Shown piece by piece: positions 1-13,700 of a stretch of DNA of 64,000 bases; positions within the stretch are counted from its first letter, which is position 1; every line of letters begins with the position of its first letter. The notes below the pieces were generated by a model, which saw only the letters and a list, made by a program, of their open reading frames with translations, did not search any database and was not told the origin of the DNA. The translations under genes were made by a program, and so were the position numbers. This DNA comes from Lottia gigantea. Lineage: Eukaryota; Mollusca; Gastropoda; Lottiidae. The stretch spans positions 912,133 through 976,132 of the forward strand of contig NW_008707425.1 of assembly GCF_000327385.1 (NCBI RefSeq). Direction: 5' to 3'.

Positions 1-65
1 GACAGCCTTATGTGGCAAACGCTACGTTTACAGTAATGAACTGATAAAACCCTTAATAGACGAAG

Positions 66-187
66 TACGGTGCGGGATAATCGATGCAAACGGAAATAGA
101 AGAATTGAACACACGATTTACGAAACACGATTCGTTTGTTTTATTTATACGTTTTATTTTCTGCTGCATCGATAATTCTGCACCGTA
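66..187. repeat. Short inverted repeat, possible MITE remnant
   Basis: Bases 66-88 and 165-187 are inverted copies of each other, 23 bp per arm with three mismatches, separated by 76 bp. No coding sequence lies between them. This could be a very small inverted-repeat element or a relic of one. No target duplication is evident, so class is unknown. Confidence 0.5.
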
Positions 188-434
188 CACCACACAGGCT
201 TTTTTATGACGCCAGAGGATTCTTACTGTCAGAATTTGACACGCATATATTTCTATATTCACCAAGGGTGATTTGGAAAAACAAATCAGTAAAAGATTTC
301 ACAGCTAATTATTTATAGAGATGGTCCTAAAACTTTATAAAACATCCTCGTATGACGTGAAAACTTGAGATAGGGGTGTAGGCAGATTGCGTTTTGGAAT
401 AGCCGCGGTCTTCGGCAAGATGGTCAGTTAACTT

Positions 435-3400
435 GTGGTGGTACAACGTTTAGAATTTGACATTATGGCGTGTGAGACGTTTTTAATTGGGGAACAAGTT
501 ATAAATTTATCTGAATATAAGTGGATTGGAAATAATCGCAAACTGCAGAACAAACGGTCCAAACGTGGTAGTGATGGCGTAGGATTTTTAATAAAAGAAC
601 AACTCATTGGAAGCTATTTTAGATTCAAGTGTCGAGGGCATTCTTTGGATTCATATCAAAGGTATTAATTCAAATCTGTCTATCTGTTAAGCTGTCTGTA
701 ATTTTCCCCCACAAGGCTTCACGCGTCCAAATGAACCAACTAGCTTTTTCGGAACTCTATTAGATTAAGTGTACAATTTCCAGAATATTGGTGATATACA
801 GATTTTAGATGATTTTAACGCTCGGTGTGGTGACAATTCAGAAATGATTGAAGGAATAGACAATGTTTCATTACGTACAGTGATACATCGGAAAGAAAAT
901 TCCCACGGCGATTTATTGATGAACTTTTTAACAGTATCTAACCTGGCTGTATTGAACGAAAGAGTGGGTTCTCAAGATTTCATGTGTATATCTAATAATG
1001 GTGAATCAGTTGTGGACTATGTATGTATTCCTCATGAGAACTTAAATACGATCGAATCATTTTCGGTTTTGACCATGCCACAAGTTATCAATGATGTTCT
1101 AATTCAACCTAATGCCATATCAGATGATTCAATATTATTATGGGAGGTTGAGACGACTGTTCAGATCGAAGTACCGAAACCATAAACAAGGAAGACTATT
1201 TGAAAGTATGATATTAAAACTATAACAGATTTCATGATAAATAGTGATGCAATTGCGCAATTCACTGATAAAATATCTAAAATGGAAAGAACGAGACTCA
1301 AATGTTCAAAATGCTTACAATTCATTTCAAGACATCATCGATGAAATGATTTTACGTGTTAAGAGTAGGGAGATTGTAGTAACTTATGAGCCTAAACCAA
1401 ATGCTACCAAATCAAAATATAAACCATTTTGGGCAGATGAATTATCAGCATTATGGAGAAAAGTGAGAGTTAGTGAACTGGAATGGCTTAAAGAAACATA
1501 CCATTGCAGAGTAAGTGCCTTAAAAGCGACATATTGCAGACAGATATGATAAATACTGATATACTAAAAAAGAAGTAAGCGCGAATTTCAACAGAAAAAG
1601 CTGTTAAAATTAGAAGAACTATACGAATCTGGGAGTGAAATATTCTAGAAAACAATTGGTAAAATTACAATCGTGAATGATAGAACACTCTCACTACCGT
1701 CAAGGACGGAAGGATATTGAATATCTGGAAAGTGCAAAATGCTGATAATGAAGATGTGTTTATCAATATTGACATAAACGCTGTAAGTACATACTTAATT
1801 TTAGACTCTGAAATAACAATTGGGGAAATAAGGTGTAATACAGGCTTTGAAACTAAAAAAGGCGAATGGCTTTGATGACATTTCTGCTGAAAAACGGAAC
1901 TGTGTGTGGAGTGCTTCGATCTTGGAGATCTGCCGAAACAATGGACCAGAAATGTTATACTTCATCCAATATTCAAGCCAGGAAGTGCAGATAACTTAGA
2001 TACCTCAAATTACACTTGTTTCTGTTCCGAGTTAGGTGTATTGTCATGTACTAAACAAAAGACTTTCAAAGTGGCTCGAACGGAATGATTTACTATCAGA
2101 CTTTCAGAACTGTTTTAGAAAGAAAACCATATATTTTCCCTTTATAACATAATAAATGATAGGAAAGTCAAGCGGAAGTCCACTTTCATCTGCTATGCGG
2201 ATTTTAGACGTGCTTTTGGTGGAACCCAGAGAAATAAATTATGGCATAAGTTGCGAAAAATTGTGTCTTAAAAATTTCTCAATGCCTCACAAGCTGTATA
2301 CATGTGCTGTTAAGATAAACGGTAACTCACACCATCAGGGATAAAACAGGGTTGTATTATATCACCTACTCTTTTTGCAATGTATATTAATGATTTATTT
2401 GAGGAATTGCAACAACTTAAGTGCGTGATTCAAATTGGAGACATGAATATCTTTGCTGTGATGTATACAGATGATTGCTCACTTAATAAATTGTTGCACG
2501 TACTCAATAATTGGTGTAAAAAATGGCAACTAAATTTGAACTCTAGCAACATAACAAAAATTGTTGTATATCGGTATACCACCGTTCCTCAGTTAACCTG
2601 CAAATTTGTTTGCGGTAAAACTAATACTGAATACGCAGATGCGTATAAATACTTAGGTTTATGGATAGATGAATTTCTTGATTTGAAAAAAGGAACCAAG
2701 GAACTGTTTAACTCGGCAAGTCGTGCGCTAAGCGCACTGTGTTTAAATTGACTGGGGGTATGAGGTATAATGTGTTTAATAAATTATACAAGCCCTTGGT
2801 AGAATCAATGCTGTATAACTGTGCTGGCATTTGGGGTACAAAGTCGTACTCATGCATACATACCTTACAGAATAAAGCAGTGAAATTCTACCTTGGCAAA
2901 AAATGCAGTGTATCCGATTAGGTAATAAATTGTACAGAAATGATAAGGATAGGCATCTGTTTCATCTTGTTAAATATTGGTCATCATTGACAAGAGTGAA
3001 ACAAAGTTGGTATCATCGTATTTTAGGAATAATCAAGTCTGTTAATATAAGTGAAATAGTTTTCAATTTAAAATGGTCTATTAAACGTATAATAAAAGTA
3101 TTTAAGAATTTAACCAATCGGATGGAGTACAAAGAGCTTTATGATGATAGAAATCAGATAAATGACAATAAGTTACGAACTTACCATACTTCAGACTGTA
3201 AAATACCTTGATATCACAGGCGATATGTCAACTTCGAAGTGGATCTTTGCCTATAGCTTTAGAAACCGGAAGGTATGCCAAACCTCCAATACCGCTTGTA
3301 GATAGGAAATGTAAATTCTGTACTATGCAAACTATTGAAAATGAATATCATGTAATCCTTGAATGTCCAACATATAATCATATTCGAGAATTAATTTTTA

Positions 3401-3899
3401 CTGCCAGTTTTAAATGTAATCTAAATTTTAATTTCTTTTAGTTCAAGTGATCAGTTTAATTTTATGATGACTACATTTTATATACAAATTCCAGGAAAAT
3501 ACCTGAACAATACAGCTTGATCAACTTTTTATAATTAATAACTGTTATTTAGATTTTAATGTTATTATGGCTTGATATTTATGTTTTAAACTTTGTGAAT
3601 GTATCCCATGATTTTATATTAACCATTAACCAAGGTATATTTGACCCAAGCCTTTTTATGTTTATATTTTGACATCAAAATATACTGTACATATAGATAC
3701 TTATTTATCTTATTTCATTAATGTATTGTAATGTAATTACTTTTATTTAACTCTTTATTTGTCGTTTTTAATGTGATCTTATTTATGTATTTATTCTATG
3801 TTATATATTTTTACATGTCAGTAAAATCCTGTTTATGTTGTTTAAATATTGTAATGATTTGTGACACGAATTTAATAAACCAATTATTATTATTATTAC
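435..3899 (+). mobile_element. Decayed Jockey-group non-LTR retrotransposon (LINE), 5' truncated
   Basis: Translated pieces in order match an apurinic-type endonuclease followed by a LINE reverse transcriptase. At about 435-665 lies the endonuclease N-terminal part (CETFLIGEQV, RGSDGVGFLIKE). At 769-1185 come the DFNAR motif and the SVVDYV segment. At 1906-2340 lie RT fingers and an ADFRRAF-like first catalytic block. At 2338-2560 lie GIKQGCIISPTLF and the YTDD active site (YADD in most relatives); about ten residues that usually follow YTDD seem deleted. At 3290-3400 lies the C-terminal cysteine/histidine cluster (CKFC...H...C). The pieces change frame at least eight times and contain stops, so it is dead. 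The 3' end is AT-rich with AATAAA at about 3875 and a (TTA)n tail to 3899. The subclade is not settled: CR1/L2/Jockey relatives share these motifs. The 5' edge is placed where similarity begins and is uncertain. Confidence 0.8.
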
Positions 3900-4834
3900 T
3901 TACGCTTAACACATATTTTTAGACAATTATATCGCGAAACAGATTTATATATCTATATATATAAAAGTTTACCTTTTGTGATTATATTTGACAGATTGTC
4001 TGTCAAAAGCGTTAATTTATATATATATTTTAATAACAATAATCGGTTTTACTTTGACTTCATCTATGCGTGTAGACTACTTAAATCTTGGCATTAATTT
4101 AAAAAATAAACGACGTGGTGGGAATATTCAACTGCAGAATGGCTCAAAAAGAACAATCTACCAGAACTCTTTTCCGAATACATATGCTACACAGCTTTAT
4201 GGAACAACAATCAGTGGTTAAAGTTTTATGCAACGTTTCGACGTGTCTATATATCGTACTCACAATTGCTAAATGCCATTCAAAGACTTTATACATAATT
4301 ATTAGAAAAACCATTTCGCTAGAAACCTCTTCTGGTATTTGAGAGTAAGGTTATATCATGATAAAACTTCTAATTAATATTTTGTCAGACAATACAGACA
4401 ACTAGGCAATTGGATTACATAAATAATAAATGATAATGCCTTTCCCGTTGATATTCCTCACTGAGAGTATTAGATACTTGTAAATAATTCTAAACTTCCC
4501 GTCATTCAATGGTTGGTGCGAGTTTCAATTTATCTGTCATGAAGCTCTGAATAAGACGATGACATTGTTACATAATGACAAAAGTTCATGTCGTGTCAAT
4601 TTGAATCCGGATGATTATATTTCAGAAGTAGTTCAGAAGTAGAGAATCAAGTGAATAGTCCTTAGTATTACACTATATTGCATAAGCCGATTTTCAAATA
4701 AATTACTTCTATCATCAACCCAATTCTTGGTAATATAGTCAAGGCAAATAATCACGAAAACAATAAGGCTACCTCTCTGCCAAACTTGATTGTTGCGAGG
4801 GACAATTGAACATTTAACCTAAGATCTATAAGAA
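3900..4834. other. Intergenic, no gene seen
   Basis: AT-rich sequence between the LINE tail and a Penelope relic. Short open frames at 3988-4342 have no recognisable motif and low-complexity composition. I see no gene here. Confidence 0.5.
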
Positions 4835-5480
4835 TCGGTTTATCCCCAAAAGGATCCCTAAAAGTTGTCCTATTATATCGGACTGTGGTAGTGAGTCATA
4901 AGCAGTGTCAGAATACATTGACCACTTCTTACTACCACTTGCATGACTACATCGAGCCTACCTTAAGGACAAAACTTATTTGCCAATAAAATCCAAAACC
5001 TTCACGTTCCACCAACTCCAATTTTGATGTGTCGTCTATGTACTCTGAAATCGATAATACTGTTTGGCTAATGGTGGCCCGATCAAATCCTAGAGCTCTG
5101 CCCCAGTCGCAATGACTTTCCATTCAATGGGAAAACGTATCTGCAAACCTCGGAGACAGCTATTGGCAAACTTTTCGCCCTTTCATAAGCAAACCTTTTC
5201 ATGGTAGACTGGGGACGCGAGGTATTATCGCTTTGACCATTCCCCATGATTGTCCAATATTTTCACAAAAAAAAACAGAACCTTGTTCATAGCAAACTAA
5301 AGACAATTAGTTAGTTAGTTAGTCAATTAGTTACAAACTAACCGTAATTATTTTATCTTTTTTCAGATTAGAATAAAAGATATACTCCAGACCACTGGTT
5401 CCAATTTCTCAATGAATTATTTGTTTCATCCTATACCTGTACATTTGGAAGAATCGTACCGCCATTGCCCGAATTCAGAT
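4835..5480 (+). mobile_element. Penelope-like element relic: RT fragment plus 3' tail
   Basis: From 4835 the sequence parallels the reverse transcriptase of the large element at the right end of the window. The IISDCGSES..AVSEYIDHFLLPLA region is at 4865-4950 and the GTAMGKRFAPS to MAEWER region at about 5150-5230. The stretch between them is shortened compared with the 60-64 kb copy. At about 5285 it jumps to the element's 3' non-coding tail, which is shared with the copy at 37.4 kb (the GTTCATAGYAAACTAAA and TGTACATTTGGRAGAATC blocks). The GIY-YIG part is missing. It is clearly broken in several places and older than the 60 kb copy. Confidence 0.75.
5305..5333. repeat. TTAG microsatellite
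   Basis: Imperfect TTAG repeats, interrupted once by CAA, lie inside the 3' tail of the Penelope relic. The tail copies at 37.4 and 60.5 kb lack this run, so it expanded after insertion. Confidence 0.7.
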
Positions 5481-7090
5481 TATTACGTAATTCCGTGCTT
5501 AGATAAAACAAAAATGTTATATAGTATCTAGACTACTAGGTAAACAAAATGTAATTAAGGGTCAGACGAAGCTAGATAAATATTCTCGAATATTCCCAAA
5601 GGCAAAAACTGGCTATGTTCAGGTGAGACTAATTGATCTGTGAAAATAAACTGTCGTGTTGGGTGATCATCCGCATTGGTAACGAAACAATAGTTTGAGA
5701 TGAAAATAAATAATACATTATAACATGTATTAAAAGCTACATGAAACTGATGCTAATAACACAAGTAAAGTACCACAAGAGATCGAACTAATTAATAATG
5801 ATCTTCCATGATATAAACTGACGATAAAATGATTTTATGTAGAAACGTTTTGATTTAAGATGGTCTTTATAACAGAAGGGATAGCTGCAATTATAGCCAA
5901 TTATAGCCACCTGTAGGTGAACATTTGGACCTATTATAGTCAATTTGCTATAGTCATTGGTATTTTTTAAAAATGAAAATGCTAATTGTGAAAATTCCCC
6001 TTTTCATCTGTTTTTAGTTGCTCAGGCGTAATTTTTGTTGATAAAGTTTAGTTTTTACAAGATAACTTTATTATGACCGCAAACGTCTCGGACAAACCTC
6101 TATTCAACCAGTTGTTGGGATTTATTGGAGATTCTAAGAAAATTCTGATCAAAATAGTCAACTGCTTAAATCTAGTCACTGCTTCGTGGGTCGGGATAGA
6201 ACTTTATTACACACTGGGTCAAATGAATTGGCCAGTGGGCTACATTCTAGAAAGGTTGTCGACGATTTAGCAGAGGTTGCTAACACTATCGAATTTAGCC
6301 ACGGATTGAGTAACAAATTTAGATAAAAATATTCTGAATCAAAATCCATTTCTAGCAATCACTGGTATCTTGTTTGTATGGAAGCATCGGTCAGGTTTGA
6401 GCACATCAACAGCCAACAGTTGTGATCTTCTACGCCCAAATCTATGAGTTTTACAATTGATCAGTGGCATAAAGTTTACGAAATATCTAAATTCTTTTCA
6501 TCAATATTATCCAAATACTTTTCTATTCCTAATCAATTAACCATAATTGTAAGTCCAGTTAATGTTATAACATACAGGATACAAGAATTGGTTCAATACA
6601 AAAATTTAAAACGTATTATGTTACGTACTTAAGAGACATAAAAATCTCCCTTTGTGAATCGCAGTCGAATCTTGGTTCAACTTTAGTAATTATCCCCCGC
6701 AGAACGTTTCCTGGGTCTTTATGTGATCTTAATTTAATTGGTTCTAATCAAATGATGCCATAACCTTAAGAAATTCAACTAGTCTTGATTTGAGAATCTG
6801 GTCTGAGTTGAAGAAAGACTTCAATGGAAAATCAATGTTTCTAAATGACAAGTGGGTAGGATCTTATGTCATGTTAAGTACCATGTTTTCCTATTCCCAA
6901 CACTTTTATTTGTAATTACATGACATTCTATTTAAATCCGGATTCTCACGGAGATCGTTTTCTATCCATGCTTAGGTTATCTCCTACATTCAGTACCATG
7001 GGCGCAGATCACGGTGGGACCCATCTCCACTCACAGAGAGGGGTCACAAAGCGGCACACGTAGGGAATCTTATCGTTAGCATAATTTCGT
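5481..7090. other. Intergenic, no gene seen
   Basis: No convincing coding sequence. The 65-residue open frame at 6073 begins TANVSDKP, like the start of the Penelope linker region, but the similarity stops there. About 6990-7080 is more GC-rich and may belong to the hAT relic that follows. Confidence 0.4.
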
Positions 7091-7094
7091 CGCA

Positions 7095-7385
7095 AGGCGC
7101 CCTCAACCCTTTTTCAAATTTCTGATCGAGTCTAAACTGGAGAATGTGAGTCCAGAGGTTCGTCGAATGTTTCCGCAAGTGGAACAGTTGTTGATACTGA
7201 TCCCACCAGTCCTGCGAGCTCATGTACCACCGAGGGCTCCTTCATTGTTCTGAGAAGGTTGAAGACGTGGTTGAGGAAAACCATAATCTAATCGCGTCTC
7301 AATCACTTGCTTAAGTGCGAAGTTCATAGCGAAGCTTTAAACAAACTCAATGCGCGCGAAATGGCAGCAAGTTTATCAAAAATTC
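7095..7385 (+). mobile_element. hAT transposase C-terminal (dimerisation) domain relic
   Basis: Translated on the + strand, about 7140-7200 gives SPEVRRMFPQVEQLLILIPP. A shifted frame at 7200-7290 gives CTTEGSFIVLRRLKTWLRKT, followed by a RLNHLLK-like stretch. This matches the hAT-family C-terminal dimerisation domain, whose hallmark is a C-x-x-E-R-S-F-S-x-L-R-R-L-K-T-W-L-R block. In the hallmark the R of ERSF is G here. At least two frame changes and one stop break it. Only the last part of the transposase is present; no zinc-finger or DDE part is seen upstream. GC-rich sequence at 6995-7080 and 7500-7580 may include the element's ends, but I could not pair them. Confidence 0.6.
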
Positions 7386-9478
7386 TTAAAAATAAGGACT
7401 TATATTGCCTCTTCTCATGTTATATGATGATAGAGGAGTAAAAAACGGATTTTATGCCTTTACACTCCTATTGTTTGACCATTCCCAATCTTCCAAAAAA
7501 TGCACCGGGGAGCCCATGAATAAGGCTAATTTTCAAAATATGTAAAGGGGATGTCCAGCAGACCCTCTGTCGAGGGCAGTAACATGCAAGAAGGTGCCTT
7601 TCTTTCTATAAAATGTACCGAGGTTTGAAAGTCTAATGATAATTCTGAATGTGACGACAAATATGTTTTTAACGTGATAAAATTCTTAGTGGATATCGAA
7701 TTACAAGATTTAAATTAAATTGAAATGTCTTTTGAATTAGTGAAAGATTTCATACATGAGCTATATGAAATTTAAATAATTCCAAACGAATCTGTGAAAA
7801 CCAGCGTTGCAATGTAAAACTGTTATCATATCAATCTTTTAAAATTACATACTTGAAGAACTTGAAGAGCCACATCATACCTCGAAAAATGGAGTACATG
7901 TATATGATACCACACAACAAAATACAATAAAAGTATGCTTTAATTAAGCGATAATTGGCCTCGGGTTATAATATCTGTAATTGATTTGTATATTTAGATA
8001 TCTCCAAATTACAAAAGAATATAGAATGAAACCAAGGAAATGTAAAAAGAAATTTGACACTATGTATAATAATGGAATTGAAATGATAGTTGGATGTTTC
8101 GCAAGCAATTTCGAAAAGAAATTGAATTTGTTCAGATGTTACTACAAAGTAAGTGCAAGAGAATCACACAAATGTGACAAGAGTAAATGTTTACGAACGC
8201 TGTGCTAATGAAGGAGGTGAACGTTAGGTGTAGGATTGTGACAGTATTCGCTGAAAATTTCAATAGTTTTTGATGACGAGTTTACAATTCAAAAGACAGT
8301 AGAAATATGGATGATAATAAGTCGAGGGACAATCCAGGATTAGAGCCTGCTTTTGTTTCAGCTTCAACCCAATGTGATCAACAACCTCCATTTAAAATTG
8401 AGAAATTTATTCGGTTTTTTTATATTCGCCATACAAATTACACTGATACGGGTTGAGTCTGAGCATAAAGAAATATGTTACACCATAATATCCCCTTGTT
8501 TTTTTTTGTTTTTTTTTTCAAGCTTCGGCAATACCAAAATTCATTTTGAAATGATTCATCTTTTTTTTAGATATCAGAGACATCTGTAATATATGTATGT
8601 ATAAAGTGGATAAATTAAATGGCGACAAGTATGGCATTGAGCTAAGAGAGATTTAGTGAGGTTTTTTTCACCATATGATTTCAAAATGAAATTTTCATAA
8701 ATTCGACTCATTGTTGATGCCACAGAGTGCCTAATTTAAAAGCCCAATGCACCAGTGGTTCTTCTAGTGACACTAATTGTGGAACGAAGCAATTTGATGT
8801 TCATGAATATGTATAAGGAGAATTCAATAATGACTGATAAAGGCTTAAATACCAAAGTATAATTTGTCACTAATAATAACATTCCTACTTTTTAGAAAAA
8901 ATGTAGAATAACTATAAAAAAAAACTGTGGTCAAGGACATGAAAATTGGGGTTGTTTGCCATGCAAGACTTTTAAACTCAAAATATTTGCCACTGCAGCT
9001 TTGTAGGCCGGGGTATATTACATAGAACATAGTGTAAACGTAGCATAAACTTTATCATTTTAATTTGTATTCTCTGCCTTTCGATGATTGCTCTTTCCAA
9101 TTATGACAAAATAGTCTGCGTCAGAATTGATGATTTGTTTATGAAAAATGATATCAAATAAGATGAAACCAACCAATATATTTTACTAACTTGATATTTG
9201 TTGCGTGTTATCAATTATTGAAGATATTTTTAGAAATATAATTCCTTTCGAAAATTTCCATTCGATAATCAAAGGCAAGTGGTAAAAGCCAATCTGATTT
9301 AAACCCCAGTGTTAGTTACCAATCCTGTTCGAATTTTTGGCAGAACCCGTGTTACGGTTGTGCTATATTAGCTATCGCTAGAAGCTTAAATATACCTGGA
9401 TCACAGCATAGGTTTGGATTGACAAAGCAACTGAATATCAAACATAGTGTGAAGGGGAAGTTTCTCTTGACCCTATAA
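7386..9478. other. Intergenic, no gene seen
   Basis: AT-rich with homopolymer runs (poly-T at about 8500-8520 and 8560). Open frames of 60-78 residues occur on both strands, but none carries a recognisable motif or a convincing splice frame. Confidence 0.45.
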
Positions 9479-9980
9479 CGCCTTAACGTATAGCAGCGTA
9501 TTCTAATTTTTTCAAACACGCTGGCATCCGCTGATATAAGTTGAGGGAAAGATATGCGTACGTTAACACGCTAGAATGCGTTGAGCGTCTCAAAAAGTTT
9601 TGAGCATGCATACGTTAGTCATACGCTGTCATAAGTTATAGAAACGTTACACATAAGTCGATATACGTTTGAAACCCGTCAGCTATCTACCTTCCAACTT
9701 ACTTCTAGCATATGTCTGTCTAACGTATCTGCAACTCTTATTGACTTTTGGCTTTTTTCGGAAGCATGTTTACGGGTCGATGTTTACCTCTGGAATGATG
9801 AGTACCCGCGAAGCCCCCTGCACATGCGCTACTCATAGGCTTGGTATAAGTTCTATTCACTAGTAACATGCTTGCAGCATACGTTCGCTTAAATTCATTA
9901 AAAGTTTGCGAGCAAATGTTACTTATTTCAGTTTTTTCTAGAGGCTAAATACGCTTGTGTGCTATACGTTGAGGTGTGCA
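9479..9980. mobile_element. Non-autonomous inverted-repeat element (about 500 bp)
   Basis: The left end near 9480-9510 (CCTTAACGTATAGCA then GCGTATTCTA) is an imperfect inverted copy of the right end near 9948-9978, which reads CCTCAACGTATAGCA then GCGTATTTAG on the other strand. The interior is unusually dense in ACGTA, ACGCT and ACGTT words compared with the flanks. No transposase frame is present. Most likely a MITE of an unidentified DNA transposon family. Confidence 0.6.
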
Positions 9981-10559
9981 AGAGTTATTACACGAATAAC
10001 TACATTTCATACAATTGAACGAAACTACTGAAATGTGTAGAATATTCGGTGACGTCAATGTTATGAAATCATCCTTTTTTAAAAATGAAACAAAAAAGAT
10101 TTTTTATCGATAATATTGACGTCATCGATTATTTTTTCACATTCAATATCAATAAACTAGTTCCAGGACACGATTCCAAAGACGAAAAAATAGAAATATA
10201 AAAATGAAGGAAGTACACTTTCTTTTCTATAATAGGCTCCTTGACAACAGAATTGGGGGTCCGTCTCCATGATTTGCACGTTAAGTCAGATTTCCCTTTC
10301 TTAAAAACTTAACAAAACAATTTCTTGCTTCCTAATCAAGCCCCTTGCCATTATTTTATAGAAATAATATTCTCAATATTAATCACACAACTGTTAAACT
10401 CACTTCAAGCGCTGCTTGATATCCCACTTTCCGCCTATCTACATACTAAATAACCAAGACTTGAACTAGTAAATACAAGAAACATAACAAATAACGCACA
10501 GTTCAAAAACCCGCTTGGAGGCTCCCATAGAAAAGACACAATTTCTATGTGTGTACCCG
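9981..10559. other. Intergenic, no gene seen
   Basis: No coding sequence recognised. The + strand becomes markedly rich in A and C from about 10320 onwards, leading into the degenerate repeat that follows. Confidence 0.4.
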
Positions 10560-10564
10560 ACACC

Positions 10565-10755
10565 ATACAACCATTTGATACATACCTCTACTAGTCTAAC
10601 ACCACACAACTGCTGGTTTGATACTATACCACTACTAGTCTAACCAAACAACCACTAGCTTGATACTCACCATCCAGTTTCGTACATTACTACTGTCAGT
10701 TTGATACTAATAAATACAAGTTTGATACAATACAAACTCTAGTTTGATGCCACTA
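10565..10755 (+). repeat. Degenerate minisatellite with a TTTGATACTA core
   Basis: The core TTTGATAC(A/T)A, or a near match, recurs at about 10573, 10615, 10658, 10697, 10719 and 10741. Spacings are near 42, 42, 40, 22 and 22 bp, which suggests a 21-bp or 42-bp ancestral unit. Between cores the sequence is A/C-rich (ACTAGTCTAAC, CAACCACTAGC). It is highly diverged, so an old tandem array. Confidence 0.55.
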
Positions 10756-13700
10756 AAACGGCTTACGATGCGTCTCTTTTGATCACTTGATTATTTTAGT
10801 CTTTTCTAAGATTGCTCAAGTCTATTAGGTGACCCATGGTACCACTCACTTATTTTTGTCTATATCTCTTTCTCTTATCACTCTCTTTAATTTATTACCA
10901 CAATCTCCATTTAATTAGTATTAGTATAATATAGAAAGACTTTGGTTTACATGTATTAAGTTATGTACCTTATGAAATATATTTGTGTATGTATGTATTT
11001 TACTCAGCGAGGCAGATTCGAATAAGCATTATACTTTTTCTGTATCGCATATATATATTTTGTACATTGTACCACTAAATCGACAATAAAGAAATATTGT
11101 TTTAAACGAAAATGTGTATCTATTATATCATGTAAAGACAAACTGTGTTACCACTGGTAGATGCTCACGATATATAATATTGGAAGAGACCACAGATAAC
11201 TTGTAAGATCTTACCAGATTATCAAATAGTAATATGTAGTCTTCACACCTGTCTCTCAAGACTTAAAAACGTAATCACTTAATCAACGTATATCTAATCA
11301 GGTAGAGTACTCAGTCTCGTTCATTACTTACAGTAACAGCTTGTCAATTAAAGTCACTGTTACTGTCAACTCGTGTCAGACGTAGACATCAAATTACGTC
11401 TAATGCCAATCATATGCAATTAAATTGTCTGATAAGAACTAACATATCCGTTAGGGAAGAAGTTTATATTGGTAATTCATTACTTCAGACGAAAGCTTAA
11501 GTTGGTAACAACAGTAAGACGACATGGTAACTGGTGGTGATTATAATAATCCCCTATACTATGCGGATATTGTATTCTTCTGATCTGATTTCAGTGAATA
11601 CTTGCATGGATGACACTTAATTTCTAGAAATATAATGTGATTAATCTATTTCCAACGAAAAAATACATGGTTCTGTTCAGCATTGAAGGTCCAGGTTCAT
11701 TAAGTGGTTTCAGATGAAATGATTACTTACCAAACCTTATACGTTTTGTTGTACATGTAAGGCACCATTGCAACTTTTATCTTTTTAGATTCTGATATAG
11801 CAAACCGACTTTAATATGTGAAATTTGAATAGATTTTTTCATTAAAACTAAACTACATAATCAAATTCTTTTTATCACCCAATTTTATAAAATTTTAAAG
11901 CAATTTATAATGATTTTACTTTAGGAACCTTAATTACTGTGACAGCACCAATGTTTGTGAGCACTGTTTGGCCATCTGAATTATTGAACAACCCAACCAG
12001 TCTATATCATCATAAACCTCACTTAACCTCTGTCAAGACAGAACGCTGTCATGTCTATTTAGCTTTAACTAGATCTTACTGATACAAACACCTAATTCTA
12101 TTATGTTGGAGAACACAGAGTTGAACTGACGCTAATAAGCTATCTGTAAATACATTTCCAAATGATGTATTCCAGCAGTTTCTTTTTCAGAACAAATATT
12201 TTAACTGGCGAAAGACGCTAAAGCCATTTCTAGGTTGACATTTACAACTTCCTTGTCTCGATATGGGTATTAAAACTGGAAATATACACAATTGTAAAAG
12301 ATTCACTAGTTTAGGTTGTTCAAGTACGTGGTACTCAGTGCAAAATCATCGTTTTTGACACATGACGTTGAATCTGTTAGAAGTTCTTTCTGTTCTATTT
12401 ATAATCTGAGAACATCTGAATTAAAACTGGCCAAGGGAATACAAAACATGCTTTTAGAATAAATCATTCTAATTGATACGTTCTTGGCATCGATTTGTCT
12501 GAAGAAAACTTGAATACTTTACATAATCCTAGAATAGCTGACTCAAGTTACCTCACAGGAAATGTGTTGCTGGCAACTCTTGAATTTACTTGAAGTAAAG
12601 TCTCTAGACCGGTTAGGTAGTCTTCTTTAGATTCCATTTTTGGATCTGTTTAAGTAGTATGGGAGACGTGATACGACCTATTTAGACCACTTATGTCACC
12701 CGTTTCCGTTGCCGATATTGATGAAGGTGAGATTCAGCCCACTGAAGAATAAAATATTTGGTGTTGGTAAAGAAGGAATGTAAATGTCGCGGCCTTTTCC
12801 AATTTTCATGTATATATTAGAATCAACTAGTGATAAGAGATCACACGATGCATCTTATGAATTGCAAGTATATCCTATTTGTTTCACTAAGGCAGTTCAC
12901 CCCATTCAAAGAAATCGAGTCGAAAAATTTGAATTAAATTCTCATTCTCATTAGCAAACCAGATATTCTGTAAGAATTTTTAACATTACTACTACGATAC
13001 GATGAGTCCTCGTCAATTCATTATTCATACATTTAAATGAGGGTACATTGTACACCATTTGTGAACTTTTGTGTTTTCAAAATTATATGTGATCGCCTAA
13101 CAAGTGTTAAATTTTCACATTAATGGTTACATGCCTGCGAAGGATCACATAATATTTGCTAACAGTAATTTATTTCCATTACCAACAACTTCGACCAGAG
13201 GTTTATTTTGAGGACTTAGCTGACACAAGGTTTGCCTAACTTTCAATACAAAATATATTTATCATGAGATATATAATAATATAGTCTGCAGGGGTGATTA
13301 TGATGGATTTCAACGACTAATAACCGTTTGTGCCTCATTCAAATGACGTTGCAGCTGTCTCGTGACCGATTGAGATTCCAGTTTGCGAGACATCGACTTT
13401 TTGTGGGCTTATTATCAAGATTTCGTATCGGTTCGATTTTCACAAACCAAAGTCGGTAATTATCACAAAGTGGGCAGAACGAATGTGACAACCCCTCGAG
13501 AAGTAAATCTTGACGTCAATAAGGCGGCTTCTAGTTAAACGAATTGGGATGATTATCATGTTTTAATCTAGGAAATTGATTAAGATCCTAATTAAGTATT
13601 CTAATGGTTCACGTTAAACATTGATGAGTACATTTATCATGACCTTCGTATGACATTTTCAGTGGTAAGTAATTTGAGTATTGTTCGGTATTTGTCGTGA

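Noticed and set aside
6073-6270. Penelope linker fragment starting TANVSDKP
   Set aside because: Only about eight residues match the linker at 61.45 kb; the rest does not align, so chance is likely.
12995-13020. CGATGAGTCCTCGTC resembles part of a hammerhead ribozyme core
   Set aside because: The required GAAA strand and the three stems cannot be found nearby, so the match is to the CUGAUGAGUCC strand only.
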